Below the pieces are notes generated by a model. The model was not told where the DNA came from and did no database searches. It saw only the letters and a list, made by a program, of their open reading frames with translations. Source: Alopecurus myosuroides (lineage: Eukaryota; Streptophyta; Magnoliopsida; Poales; Poaceae). Taken from it: a stretch of 64,000 nt of DNA. The DNA lies in NCBI GenBank assembly GCA_028641055.1, contig CM054060.1:294321076-294385075 (forward strand). The letters are read 5' to 3'. Both the position numbers and the translations under genes were made by a program. Below, piece by piece: positions 22,334-35,144 of this stretch. Position 1 is the stretch's first letter, and each line of letters starts with the position of its first letter.

Positions 22334-25300
22334 TCACTCGGCCTCTTGGGCCGAGTTGTCCATCTTGCCCTTGCCCTTGGCAGCCGGGTCTTGTTCCTTG
22401 CCTTGTTCTTCAGCAGTCTTGGTGGCAGCAGCACCCAGGTCAGCAGTAGTGCCGGCCCGTGCGGGAGGAGGAACAACCGGCGTGGAGGTAGCAGGCGCAG
22501 AATCGGCCTCAGCCTTCTTCTTCGCGGCCTCCTCCCTCGCCTGAGCAGCCTCCGCCTTCCATCGTGCCAGCATGTCATATGGCTTGGGAAGATCCGACTT
22601 AACTGCCTTATCATCAGCATCATATGGTGGGACAATCGAACTGACGTCAAGACTATCGGCAATTATGCTAGCCGGGTGACGAACCTCCTTCTGAATAGCC
22701 TTGAAGTTCTTTACTGAGAACCTGGAGCCGTCATGGTTGAACTCTGGAAACCCGCCAACGAGCTTTGCCGGCTCAAGTTTTGGAAAATATGCCTTAGCCA
22801 GTGCAAGCCCCCGGGTTACTCCAACCCGGCAGGACGAGCGTTTCCAGTGCTCGATCCACTCGGGGATAGTGGAGCACGCGTCAAGCAGTGTCTTCAAGCT
22901 TCCATGTCCAACACCCGACCACTTCAAATCCTGAAGAATCCATTTGGTCCCGGCACAGAGTTGCCGGATCGTGCTCTTTATCATCTTCAGTTTTGCTATG
23001 TCGTCTTCATCCGGAGTTACATCATCCGGACCTGCCGAAAAAAGAAAAAAGCTTTAAGTAAGGAAATCCGACTATTTATCAGAATGAGAATCCGGGTTAT
23101 AGTTATTAAGTTAGGAATAGTTACCAGTCAAAGCACGATATGTGTCGTCAATCTGAACAGAAAGCTTGGTCAATTCATCTTCTGCTGCGTGAGCCCTTTT
23201 TCTATATTTTCTGGCAATCTTCTCCGTCTTCTTGGCGTCAGCTTCAGCCGACTCACGCAGCGTCGTCTCCTTCTCGAGGAGTTTGGTGGCCTTCGCCAAT
23301 GCTTTCTCCGAGTGGGTCACGAAGGCCTGTGTGGAAACACAAGGAAGGGTTAGCCGGATAAGAAGCAAACTATCAGTCGGATACATTATGAAAGTTCCAA
23401 GCAAATTATCAATAAGTTCACTTGGAACTTGGGGACTAGACAAATATATAGGCAATATTACTCGGACTTACCTCATGTTTGGCTATCAAGGCTTCTAGGA
23501 CATTTTATTCGTCAGCCCTTAAGGTGTGCAGGGCGTCGAGCATCTGGGTAAAGGTCATATCCTCGGGCTTGACACCGGAAGAGCCGGCGGCCTAATCACT
23601 CGGAGGAGTAAATTTCTCCGGCTTTGGGGTCGAGACCCGGGCTGCCTAGGTGTCAGGATTGGGAGTGCCCATACTTGTGTCCAGGATCTCGACGTCATCG
23701 TCCTCAGCTTCCTCAGATGGTTTGGGAGACCCGGCTTCCTGCCGGGCCGAGTCTGTCAGGGGGTCTTGTTCTTGATTTTCTTCACCAGCACCGCCAGTTG
23801 CGCCATCCATATCGTCAACCGGCCCTTCAGTCTCCCGGTTATCCATGTCCACGTTATCCGGGTAACTGATCGAGACCTGGGCGCTAAGGAAAGAAAAGAG
23901 AAGTGGTTAGTAGCAAAAGTGAAGGTTATCAAAAGGACTAGTATATCGCTTAGCAGGAAATGTAACTTACCCGGCATTCACCACGAAATCCGCCGGGAGT
24001 TCGCTGCTGGACGCGTATGAGGCTGTTAAAGAATCCGAGAGTGAGACCCGGAACTGTCCGGCTAATGGATGATTGGGGGAAGGGTGTCTTTGAGGTGAGT
24101 TGCAGGGATGAGATGGAGGAGTACCAGTGTGGCGAGCTGGGGACGTGGGAATACCCGGGTTGAGGGGATCATCACCCGGGGAATTCCGGGTTACCCTGCG
24201 CTTGGTCGGAGGCGGATCCTTCAAGTGTGGCGAATTGGATAACTGTCGGTTAAGTTCGCGCATATTATCAAAAGAATAGGGTTTGGAGGACATGGAAGAG
24301 TAGGGAACCTTGAAGACGACCCCTCGGGTTTTCCTCTTGGCTCCGACCTCAACTTCCGGCTCAGCCTCGCTTTTATCGCTCTCAGTTTCTTCCGGGTCTC
24401 CCTGGTCATCCTTGTCATCCTTATCATCCATCCCTGAAAGGCACAAATACATAGTCGGAAAAGGAGAAAAAATGGAAAAGCAAAGTAACAGAGGTTAAGG
24501 TGATTGAAACCCGGGTGATACCTTCATCAGTGTCAGCCGGTTCTTCTTCTTCCTCCGGATTCCCGGAGTTGGGAGGGGTCTCGATGTTCCAGAAAGCATT
24601 ATCAGCCTGATATAAAGGCATAAAAGTGAGAGTTAGTAGCTGTATCGAGTAAAAGTACAAGAGTAAGTGAATAAGAGCCGGATTTTACCGCTGGAGCCGG
24701 GTTATCCCGAGTGAACGGCGCTAACCCGGCTATATTCTTGATCACCTCCACCTTCTCAGTCAGGAAGCTTTTGATGATCTTGTTCGTATCGCCAGCCGGG
24801 TAGTTCCGCGAAGAGTAGCGGAGCGCGTCCGTGACATGCCCCGAGTACTCGCACATCAGCTTGGGACGAATGGAGTTGGGTTGAATCCGGAAATCTACCC
24901 AAGTCTTAACCAAATTAAGCCCAACAAGACCCTGGGTGAAAAGGACGGCTATCTTGGCTAGGTGGGGCTGGATGGACTCTCTTTCCGACTCAGAGGCGAA
25001 AGCATTAAAGGTGTCAGAAAGATCTAGGAGCCCCTCAGAGTAACTCGGCAATTTGCTTTCGCCGGGTGGGGAGGTGTCCCGGCAGTAGAAGAAAGATTTT
25101 TGCCAGTGTTTAACGTGTGAGTTAAGACTCAGAGTCGGCATAGGCGAGTTCTTGCGCCGTTGGATGGAAACCCCGCCGCAGGCCAGGAGGGCCCCGTCAC
25201 CGCTTTCGCGGCACGGTTTGCATTGGAATAGTTCGATAAATAAAGCCAGATTCGGGGGGATGCACAAGTAGGATTCACAAAGGACTATGAAATGGGTGAT

Positions 25301-25618
25301 GTTCAACATAGAGTTAGGCCCTATGTCGAATACCCGGAGGTTGTAATGGCTGAGGACTTCACGGAAAAAAGAGTGACCCGGGGGGCGAAACCCCCGGATC
25401 ACGTGCTCAATGAAGCAGATTACCTCGTTGGGGTTGGGGGTAGTCCGGGTCTCGTCACCCGGTACTCTCCAATGGATCTCCTTCTGAGGAGGGAGAACGC
25501 CTGACTCGGCGAGCTCTTCTAGCTTGGCCTGGGTCACGGTAGACCGTGCCCAGTTGGCGGAGATGGATTGGGTTGACTTTGGCTTTGCCGGCTGTTTGCC
25601 CTTGTTCTTTGGAGCCAT
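22334..25618 (-). pseudogene. G1 antisense spliced gene (PF04195-like protein), decayed
   Basis: Minus-strand counterpart of the G2 antisense gene, with the same exon plan: 25618-24689, 24606-24522, 24433-23971, 23883-23472, 23326-23125 and 23031-22334. All introns read GT-AG. Exons 1, 2 and 5 have exactly the same lengths as in G2 (930, 85, 202 bp). The start is MAPKNKGKQ at 25618, just after a splice acceptor (CTGCAG at about 25628-25633). Exon 4 has nonsense codons (after MGTPNPDT near 23646, near 23593, and near 23504), so the protein cannot be made in full. Domain content follows the G2 entry. Confidence 0.8.
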
Positions 25619-26394
25619 TTGTTCGGTCTGCAGAACACAAGGCAAAGAGTACAAAACGTGAGTAATCAAGACCCGGACACTACGAGTTATCCGAGTGTCA
25701 ACAAACAATACGGAAATTACGAGCTATTCGAGCATCAACGAGCAGTACAGAAATTATGGGTTATCCAAGTATCAGTGAGAAATTATGAAAAGGGGTTGGT
25801 TGTCTGGTTAACTAGTGTAAATAGAAGATCCGGAAATAGAGGATTGTCCGGGTATCGAAGAGCAGCTGCGGAAATTTTGACAGATTACATCTAGATTGGA
25901 AAATTTGCAGATAAATTCGCGAAGAAATTAATGATTGCGAGTAATAGGAGAGAGCTATTGGGTCTACTATTGAGCGACTGAACAAGCTAGAATGGGGTTG
26001 AGCGATTTTATTCGGCGCGGAGCAAGAAAATGGCCCGCGGGCGGACCTAGATCCAATCTAGCACGAGGAAAGGAGCTTGAAGTAAAATTTCATGGAAGAG
26101 GAAGGCTTACCGGTGCGGATTGAAGGAGGGCACGACGGCGGCAAACGGCGCAGTCGTGGTGTCCCTTTGGGACTCCCGGCGGGCAGCTCGGGGGCGCGGC
26201 GGCGGAAGACGATGACAACGCGACGCGAGCCGTGGACGAGCGCAAATGGCGGCGGCTGGGCTCCGGCGGCACGTCCGTGGGCTCCGTGGCGGCGCGGCTA
26301 CAAGCTCGAGTGAGATGGCACCGGTGAGGAGGAAGATGGAGAAGAAATGGAACGTTGAGCCTAGGTTACCCCCCCTAGGGCACCTATTTATAGG
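25619..26394 (-). other. G1 antisense 5' leader with a likely leader intron
   Basis: Between the TATA box and the start codon. A donor CCGGTAAGCC (exon end 26111) and an acceptor (exon start 25627) match the positions seen in G2. A GC-rich part lies at about 26110-26330. Confidence 0.55.
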
Positions 26395-26402
26395 TGCGGG
26401 TG
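26395..26402 (-). promoter_or_regulatory. TATA box of the G1 antisense gene
   Basis: Minus strand reads CTATAAATAGG. It is about 285 bp upstream of the predicted leader donor, and G2 has a TATA box at the corresponding place. Confidence 0.7.
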
Positions 26403-26776
26403 GGGAAAACTAGGTCAAGTGAGCGGGAGCCAAAATTTTCGGAAGGAATACCCGTCCAGAAATTTTGGGATATGCGTTAAGTGCTGGGGCGTGATATCCG
26501 GAAAGGATAGGAAGCAAATCCCTTCCGCGATATCCGGACCAATAAATGAGCGAAATAAGCGGGGTCTCTTGCATTTCCTTCGTAACATTGACTCGGAAGA
26601 GTAAAGACCGGTTCAGAGAAAGCCGGGTTGTTATGGACCACAAGTGGAGTTAGGCCTAGCTGTTTATCAAAGCAACCTAACCCGGCTTCTATGTACTTGT
26701 ATGTTTGTTATTTTTGCAGGGAATAGCATGCGCTTCAAGGAGGATCCCGTGAAGCCCAAGCTATTCTGGGGACTAC

Positions 26777-27244
26777 TGATGGAGGGATGATAACCCGGTA
26801 GGCTAACGCCAAGGTGTAATTCGGCCCAAAGGGTGCTGCGCAAGATCCGGCTTAAGGAAAAGGAGTTTCTAGAAGGCCCAAGAGTGTAGGCCTCGTAACC
26901 CGGTTTGTGGGTTCCGATAGGGAAACTTAGGGTTTGTAAGCAGTGTCCGGGTAGGATTCTGAGTATGCCTTGGACGGTAAGCCAGGGGGTCCGGATATTA
27001 TATAAGCCGGCCCCTAGGGTTAGATTAAGCAGAGAATCATACAATCACGAGATATTCGAGTATCCTTTGTAACCCGAGAGTTGAGATAATATATTCAGAT
27101 CGGAGACTCGGCGAGTTGATTGCCGGCTACCAGATCACGTACCACCATGGTTTCCCTTGAGCTAAACCCTCTCCCAAACACCAGAGTCGAATTGCCCCAA
27201 GACAAGTTACCCCCGGTAACGTCTGCCGTGATTATCCCACGACA
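26777..27244 (+). repeat. G1 3' LTR
   Basis: 468 bp, preceded by CTGGGGACTAC (plus-strand priming tract) and followed by AGAAG. TATA box 26999-27005. About seven substitutions from the 5' LTR by eye. Its gag start would read out into H sequence. Confidence 0.95.
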
Positions 27245-27249
27245 AGAAG
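27245..27249. repeat. Right target-site duplication of G1 (agaag)
   Basis: Pairs with 3157-3161. Confidence 0.95.
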
Positions 27250-30200
27250 CATCTCGCCTCATACTCGGGGGCTACTCCCATCGGGAGAAAGCACGAGTAC
27301 AAAGGAGAAAATTCAGTACTAGAAAAAGACCAAGGAAACACTTAAGATACATTTTAAAGAAGCAAAAACAGTGCACATGGTCCATTACAAACAAGTGTGC
27401 AGATTCACTGCATTAAGTCACTGCTATTACTAAACAAGACTAAAAAACTAAGTAGATGCTCCCTGAGCATCCCTAGTAGCTTCAGCAGCTTTGACTCGCG
27501 CTTCAAGCATTTTGAGAAGAATATCAGCAAGCCTAATAGACTCTGAGATGAAGGGGTTGAGGTCTACCTCTCGCTCATCTGAGACCAGTGGAGGCCCGCT
27601 CAGCGCAGCTTCAAAGTCCCCTTGAATACCGTGAGCACGAACGAGTGTCAGCACCGTTTCCGCACCCGACTGAAATCAATCAGGACATTGGTGCTATGGA
27701 ATACATCCAATAGCGCATCCAATGAGGCAGGAACTTCTCCCTTCGGGAAAAAGCACTCGTGAAAGGACATGAGTACTCCTCGGAGCTTCTCTAGCAAACT
27801 CATGGCCTTTTCTACTTGCTCTTTGGAGGAGGTTACAACATCTAGCAATGGCCCCACTCGTAGTCGGCGAGATAGTGAGGGAGGACTCCCAACAGCAGTT
27901 GTGGCGACATGAGGGAACTATTAGTAAAAAAACTATAGCATATTAGGAGAAACTCACTATAAGACAATGGAAAAGACAAGTACCTGTCAAACTATAGGTC
28001 AAGGAGTGGAATCTATTAACAATAGCCTCTTCTAAATCAGAGAACTTCTTGTTGATCTCTATCTCTTTCTCCTTCGACTCCTCAGCTTTCTTAAGAGCAG
28101 TTTCAACCTCCTTTTGAGCAGAGGAAACCTCCAGCTTCAAAGCAGCATTCTGCGCTTTGAGTTCTTTCACTCGAGTCCTAGCAGATTTCTTCTTGGCACT
28201 AGTTGAGGATAAGAGTTCTAAAGATAGGTGAAAAGAATCAGCTAAGTATGCGAGTAAGAGAAAGGATGACATAAATTCATGGAAGGAAATTTTTTACTTT
28301 TTGCTTTGGCAAGGTTGGCCAAGGCAGAATCCCTTTGCCTCCCAATGCCGATGAAGCGGGTACCCAGGTCCTTCATACTCGCCACGAAAGGCTGGAGTAA
28401 CACAAAATTCAACAATGGAGTCAGATATTCGAGCCCATGCTTTCCTGCAAGCAGCCAAACCTAGAATCGGGGGCTACTCCCATCTAGAGCGCTGATCGCG
28501 CAGCCGGAAGAACAAGCAAGAAAAAAAAGTTCACATGGTTTCTAACCTGGAATTGAGGAGCCAAAACATCGGTCTCCGTCAGATCCGCCATCCAAGCTTC
28601 TGGGCCTGCAGGCCTCTCTTCTATTTCAGGAACAACCGAGTGTATGTGAGCGCCTTCTTCCACGACTCCTTTGTCTCGAGTCCTCTGCAAAGAACCCGAA
28701 GCTGCAGGAGCATTATCCTCGGGAGCAGTAGCCGAACCAGTATTCCCTTGAGTAGGTGGAGTGGGTATAGTGGTCGAAGAGGTAGGAAGAATCAGAGGAG
28801 TTACAAGATCCTCCATAGGAGGAGGAGTAGGAGCCCTTGGAGGAATGGGAGCCCTGAGGTAGCAATGGTTAAAACTTACAAATTTGGTTGACAAAATGAG
28901 GAAAAGGAGTAAAAATTACCTGCGCAAGGAACCCAAGCTAAACACCCGACGAACTTTCTTGGCCGGAGGAACTGCAGATTGTTGAGCAGTGGGTGGAGGC
29001 ATCAAAGAGAGGGGAACAACAGGAGTTGGGTTCCTCAACTCATCCCTCTGGGGTGCACCCGAAGAGCTTGGTCCCTGGAGGTAGCCTTTCCAACGTCATT
29101 TTCTACTCGGGTGCGTTTAGAGGACACTCGAGACTTATAAGCAACCTCCTCCTGGAAATCTTCGAATTCATCCACCTGTCAAGAGGAATTTGCTGTAGCA
29201 ACTGAGGGGATAGAATCCAAGTCCACTGTAGCAGCTTCAGCCAAACCTTCCAGAAACGGGATGGTACCTGCCTTTGGTGGTTCGCTAGAGAGGACGTTAA
29301 TATTCTAGAGGAAAAAATAAGTTGATCAATGAAAGAGAAGATCACTCGAAAATGAAAGGAGTAAAAGAAAGAAGAAGCAGGAATCAGAAAACAGAAGGAA
29401 AAAACTTACCTTAGTGCGTTCAGTCGAAGAGCAAAGCAGAGGCAGAGCAGGCGTCAAATCGACTACCTCGTTTTTCTTCACTCACATGATCTGGCGTAAA
29501 CATTGCTCGAGTTCGTTACCCAAGAGGTGGGTCGAGTCGACACTCGAATAAGCCCACATAGGAACTTCCCGAGCCTGTAGAGTTTGTACTCGACGTTTGA
29601 GGAAAATGGTGGCTAGGTGGGTTCCAGTGAGCCATTCAGCCTTCAGAGTGGCAACTTGCGCCACCAGGGCTTCGGTCTAAGCAACCTCTTCGACAGACAT
29701 CTGATTCTTCCACGACCTCCTGGGAACTACTAGCTTGTCCATATCCTCCAGAGGAGAACCATAAGAATTCGGGGAGTCCTTCGCGTAGAACCATCAAATC
29801 CTCCAGCCGGTTATGAAGTCGACAAAGCCCATCGAAAAGTACCCCGATTTTGGGTTGACTTGTATGTTGCAACCCCCAACTTCATGCGAGTCGCTTCCAC
29901 TGGGTTGCGCCTTAACATTGAAGAAATGTTTGAAGAGGGCCCAGTGCGGTGCTACCCTGAGGTAGCACTCACACAACACAATGAAGCACACAAGGTGCTG
30001 CACCGAGTTCGGAGGCACGTCGTGCAATTGCAAGCCGTACACACCCATGAGCGCCAGAAGAAAGGGGTGAAGAGGGAAGGACACGCCTCTGGAGATGTGG
30101 TCCACGAAGAACACTCGTTCGTTATCCTCCAGGAGTGGGCGTACCTCTTAACCTGGGCGCCTCCATGATCCGGCTTGAAGGAGCCCTTCAGGTTCAGCAG

Positions 30201-30300
30201 TGGTAAGGAACTTGGCCGTGCTGATGGATTTCCTCCATTTTCCTCCTTTTCGCTGCCGGCCCTCCGCGCTGCTAGCCGCCGAGAAACCGCGTTATTTCGG
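27250..30300 (-). pseudogene. H antisense gene, 5' and middle part
   Basis: The 30195-29500 stretch matches exon 1 of the G2 antisense gene in order: FFVDHISRGVSFPLHPF, then PNSVQHLVCFIVLCECYL, then a stop and continuation as WFYAKD. In-frame stops lie near 30150, 29795 and 29680. A proline-rich part (28860-28550) is followed by a strong coiled-coil stretch (28215-28010, AKKKSARTRVKELKAQN then repeated K/E heptads), as in G2. Two more pieces lie at 27857-27648 and 27654-27448. No ATG remains at the expected start. The gene is clearly related to but diverged from that of G1/G2. Confidence 0.6.
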
Positions 30301-30865
30301 GTCTAGACAAAGGCATGGATTCGAGAAAGATGGGGGAGAGCACTGGTGGTTATGAGCAGGAAGCTGAAGCGGATGCGGACGCGAGGAAGAAGAAGGGGAA
30401 ATTTACCCCTCCTCCTCCGCGGTATTTAAAGCCAGGTAAAAATCATCCCCTCCGTCATTTTTCCTCAGGCTAGATCTTCCCTACACGTGGCGGAAGGAGG
30501 CCAACCGCTCCGCCTCCATGCTGCCCACTACGCACGATAATCTTGGGATTTTGACAATTCCTAGATTATCGTGCACCGAACGGTTAAAACAGTGGTCAAT
30601 CTTCACTTGAGCAAGCCACCGCCTGACAGAATAAGTCCACGTCACAACAATGTCTTATCCACTGACAGAAAAACAGGGTATTACGTCATTGCTTACATTA
30701 CTACCCGAATAATAAAGCCCTCGAGTAACCTGAAAGTTTACTCGAGGCATGAATAGCCTTCCACGAAGGTGAAATTTACTCGAGTGAGCGCGTAAGTCGA
30801 GGTTTCCTCCTTCATTGTTTGCTCAATTGACTCGAATAAATCGAGCTTTGAGTACCCTAGAGGCG
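30301..30865. other. H upstream region of the antisense gene
   Basis: Non-coding. A possible minus-strand TATA box (CTTTAAATACC, about 30423-30433) lies where the antisense promoters are in G1 and G2. Nothing else recognised. Confidence 0.4.
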
Positions 30866-30870
30866 TATAG
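30866..30870. repeat. Left flank duplication of S2 (tatag)
   Basis: TATAG here and TACAG at 34706-34710: a probable 5-bp duplication with one change. Confidence 0.65.
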
Positions 30871-33359
30871 TGTAGCGCCCCGACCTCGGAACTATGCAAA
30901 ATCCTGGGTGTCACCGATTACGATACCTGACCGAAGGTTACTGGGGTTACCACTCCCAGGCTGAATCACATCAGCATGCGTGGCTCGGTCATGGATCCTC
31001 GGCTCACAACCCCTCAGTCATGACATAACGGAGGGCCCAACTATGTTGCATAATTAAGAGATCAAGACTCGGAATAATCTGGCACATCACAGTCTCTACG
31101 ACACATATCATATAGTTCAACTCTTAACAGAGAAATATACCAAGCACCACAGCAGAGGTCACTGACCAAACATTACAACAAGCGGAAGAAAATTTAGTGT
31201 TCTAAGAACAAGATCCAAATATGGCCTAAGAGGCCTGCAATAACATAACAACGCCATCATGTTCCGTGTTTCCCCAGACTGCCACCTAGGAAACCCAGAC
31301 TACTTATCGACTTCGAAGAAGAACCCAACTTCGACTTCGGAGAAGTCCTCAACTGTAAGGGAGAAAAGATTCAACAAAGCAACGGTGAGTACAGGAGGTA
31401 CTCGCAAGGTTACTAGAGCTACTATCTCAAATGAGTCTTTAGCAAGGCTATCTGGTAGTTGTTTTGCAGAAAGCTAATTTTCCTTTTAAAAGACCTGACT
31501 GGGCAACGTCTACAAAAAGATTTTGAAATGAGATAGAAATTAGTATAACTCTTCTTCAACTTCTGATCATTGCAACCACTAATCCAGCATCACACCTGTC
31601 TACTCATGTTTTATTATTCAGGTTCTCAATGATCTTATCGTCCATTCCCAAGCGTGCATAACCGTGGACACGACTTTTTGAAAAGATTTAATCCTGCAGG
31701 GGTGTACCAAATTTAACCACCAGTACCGTCCGGCTCCTACCCTGATCAGGCCTGATCACATCCTCTTCCTGGGAGGCCGACAGAGTGGGCGCTGTTACAA
31801 CCTTTAGCTGGCATGAATCTATCCAAGCGTCATCGGTGTACTCCGATCCCGGTTCAGTGCCTCCGACACCCGGGACCTCGGCCACCCTAATACGCACACC
31901 ATCAGCCTCATCATCGTCATATTTTCCATCTTTCACGCACACACAATGGAAAGCTTCAAACTAGAGGACCCTTGGCTAGACCCTCACAAGTTAGTCGGTC
32001 GTTAGGGATTTACCCATGTCTCCCACCAATGGAAGCACACTCAGTCTTGGTTCAAGAGGTAAAGAACTTGCTCCTAGGGGCGTGAGTGAGGCAAAGCACC
32101 ACCATTCACCGATGACAACTCATCCACGCATGTTAGCATTTTAGTTGAAGACAACCAGTCTCCAACACATCCGGACATGACATAATAATCTCCAACCATG
32201 ATCCCTCCATCGGACCCAAAGTACTCAACTAAGCATGGCTAAGCAATTAAGTAGCATATAGCAGTATCTCGGGCCACACAACAATACTATGGATTATAGG
32301 AAGGGAAACAACTATTGGTGTCCATAAAAAAATGCAACTACTAGGATAGTGATAAAATACTTGAGGGAAAACATAGAAGTATAGAGATTCTCAAGAAGTG
32401 GATTTACGCTTGCCTTGGTGATAGGGGTGGTAGTACGATTTGTCGAGCTATTGTGGTGGAACCTCGACTTCTGGATCTACCGATACACAACAAGCAGAAA
32501 GAGCAAATAAATAACCTGAAACATACAAGTGCAATACACACTCATGATGACATGACCAGTTAATGCAACTAAATATTTATTTAACAAGAGCAACAATTTT
32601 AAATGGGCTCCATAATTATTTAGGCAATAGTTGGAATAACACCCATATTTATCTTAATGATCTTTTGTTGTTTTTTCCTTAGGGACCAGTACTGGGATAT
32701 GGTGAAAACATGAATGCAAATGATGATTTCTGAAGGACATTTTCTTGCTGAGCATTTTGATATAATGTTTGTACTTTTTGGAGCAAGCAAAACTATTTGG
32801 TGCATTTTTTAAGTTGACATTTGAATCCTCCATTTTAGGAAAAGTGCAAAGAACCCTGTTATTCAAATTTTATTTAGGTATAGAAATTTTCAAAATTATA
32901 TAAGATTTGTTCCTCTAAACATTTTGAGGTATTAAACATATTTTTTCCAATAATTATTTTAGAAGTTATGAATTATTCAATTCTGGTTTTAATTTTTCCA
33001 TTTTGGTATTTTAAACAAACAAACAAGACAATTATTCCAATTCTGTTCAAATAAAATATGGTTATGTAGATTTTGTTAAGACAAACATTTTGACACCTTG
33101 TTTGCTGAATTTGGAAAAACAGAGCAACATTTATTAAGGTTCAAAGTTTCAAATTTTAATAGCCATTTCTGTAATTAATTAGCAAGTGCAAAATTAATTA
33201 TTCAGTTTTGTGCAAACATATTTCCAACCGAGAGACAATTTCAAAATGAAACCACAGAAATTTGAATGGACTCATTTGGATCATTGTTCAAATTTTTATG
33301 CATTTTACAAGTTGAGTTTGTATTCTGTTTTCTGGATTTCTAAAATTAAAAGAAAAACG

Positions 33360-34009
33360 GCGAAACGTTTTCACTCGGGGTGGGCCTAGCCACAGAGGCT
33401 GACGGTGGGGCCCCACGGCCACTTAGGCACCACACAGGTACAGAGGGGGCCCAGCGCCCGGTTTGACCGCGGCCAAGCGCGCACGCCAGCATGACGCCAG
33501 CGCTACGTCGCGCCGGCGGTGACGTGTCGCAGGCCACGACGGCGCCGCCGTTTTACGGCCCGCCGGAGTGCGCGGAGGGGGGCGTTCTACTCGTATCAAC
33601 GCGCTCTACCTATTGGTGGTGGCGCACAGACCACACGGTCGTCGGAGCGACGACAATGAGCGCGAGCGGCGGTGGTCACCCACGACTACCGGCCCGACAG
33701 CGAGCTAGTGGACTAGGGAGGGGAAAAGTCGACGGGAGCAGCGCAGCCTCACCCTTGTCGCGTGAGGATCATCGGCGGTGAAGGGAGTGGATGGAGGCGG
33801 CAACACGAGCTCGCCGGAGAAGCCTTGGGGCCGGGGAAGAAATTTGGACGGCGCGGTCGATTCGCGTCGTCCTGCCTCGATTCCTTTGGCGAGGGAGACG
33901 AGGAGGACACGGCGAGGCTTTTTTCCCACACGACAACGGTCAACAGTGGCTACAACGGCGGAAAACGGTGGTCGTCGGCGAGCTAGTGACCGTCCATGGA
34001 AGAGAAATC

Positions 34010-34051
<42 letters not shown>

Positions 34052-34210
34052 GACGTGGGGAGAGAGAGGGAGTGGAGTGAGGAGGAGGAGGTAGCGTCAT
34101 GGGGGGCTCCCATTTTTCTTCTAGCGCCGCGCAGGGTGGTGTCGTGGTGCAGTGGCGTGGCGGCGGCCACTGTCGCCATAACTCCGAAAAGGAGAAAGGG
34201 CATTTTCCCA
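33360..34210. other. GC-rich island inside S2
   Basis: GC-rich with many CpG, between AT-rich flanks, the counterpart of the island in S1. It contains overlapping frames on both strands, none of which I recognise. Confidence 0.55.
34012..34049 (+). repeat. (GA)19 microsatellite
   Basis: Nineteen perfect GA units inside the GC-rich part of S2; on the S2 sense strand it reads (TC)n. Confidence 0.95.
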
Positions 34211-34710
34211 TAACCCCCTGCTCCTTTTACTTTTCTTAAATTTTCCCCTTTCTATAACTGGAATTTGACTATTTGAGGCCTTTATTAGAAACATTTAAAA
34301 ATTCTGCAAAAATTCCCAAAATTCTTGTTTGACATATAGAGCCTGTGGTAATTTTTTTTAGATCATTTGGGGAAACTTGACAGAACACAGTTAATTTAAT
34401 TTGCTTTAAGGAAATTTTAATAAATCCATTAATAATTTTATTTGGTGAAACAAAAGATTTTTCAAATTTTATATTTTGAACCACTTTCTTAACACATTGG
34501 TAAGATAAAAATAATTTTTGGTTCACAAATTTATTCAAACCTCTGATACTTGAGTTATAGTCAAAATTTGGGCCTTTTCCATTTCATAATTTTGGCATTT
34601 GTTTTCTCTTGTTTTCTTCTTCCAATTTTGAATGCCATAATGCATGAGTGCACTTAAGTTTCAATTTAGGTCAAATTCTCATATTACAAAAGTGGAGTTG
34701 TTACATACAG

Positions 34711-35144
34711 CTACGCCAAAGCTCTCGATGTCGTGCACATAAGCAGGAAGGTAAGACCCGCGGAACATTTCCAACGGCCTGGGAGTTGCACCATCGCTGC
34801 ACTACCTAGTACTTCTCGTACCAGGAGGTATGATGAAAATCCTGATGGATGCATGGGGTAAAGCTAACTGATAACTGGAATTCGACTCGGTAAGACTTCA
34901 GCAGCTCGAGTCGGGTTACCCCAGGATTTTCCAGGATCGAGCTAGAGGACTCAAACCTGACTAGATTAATCAGTGTATTCTTCCGAGTGAGATTAATTGA
35001 CCTCGACCCGTCGAGTAGCTCAAACCCATATAATCATTTTCCTCTCAGAAAGGTTGTTTGTAGGAAAAGTACCTAAAGTAATCTACTCGCAAAGATTGAT
35101 TCCCTAGATCGAGTCTTCGACTCCATCATGCACTCGGGGGCTAC
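34711..35144 (+). other. H spacer and polypurine tract
   Basis: Non-coding H sequence ending in CACTCGGGGGCTAC (35131-35144) just before the 3' LTR, the likely plus-strand priming tract. Confidence 0.6.

Larger units (their letters stand above)
3162..27244 (+). mobile_element. G1: Tat-lineage Gypsy retrotransposon, interrupted by S1 and C1
   Basis: A full-length element with LTRs of 468 bp at both ends, starting TGATGGAGGG and ending CCCACGACA, flanked by AGAAG. Without its own two insertions it is about 11.1 kb. Plus-strand gag-pol (3532-21194) converges on a minus-strand spliced gene (25618-22334). The LTRs differ at about seven positions by eye (for example near 3212, 3510-3535 and 3563), so it is older than G2. 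It is defective: gag is frameshifted, there is a stop between protease halves at 9156-9158, and two elements sit in the coding region. It inserted into the antisense gene of H. Confidence 0.95.
30871..34705 (-). mobile_element. S2: 3.8-kb solo LTR, LARD-like, reverse orientation
   Basis: 3835 bp between TATAG and TACAG. Its ends are TGTAGCGCCCCGACC and GAGTTGTTACA. Read on the minus strand it starts TGTAACAACTCC, then runs AT-rich, GC-rich (34200-33360), AT-rich, like S1. No transposon protein frame is present, so it is read as a solo LTR. The family is not the same as S1 in sequence, but the architecture is similar. Confidence 0.65.

Noticed and set aside
33491..34213. Frames in the S2 GC island, some with Arg/Glu or Ser/Leu runs
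   Set aside because: The runs are translations of the (GA)n microsatellite and CpG-rich DNA.
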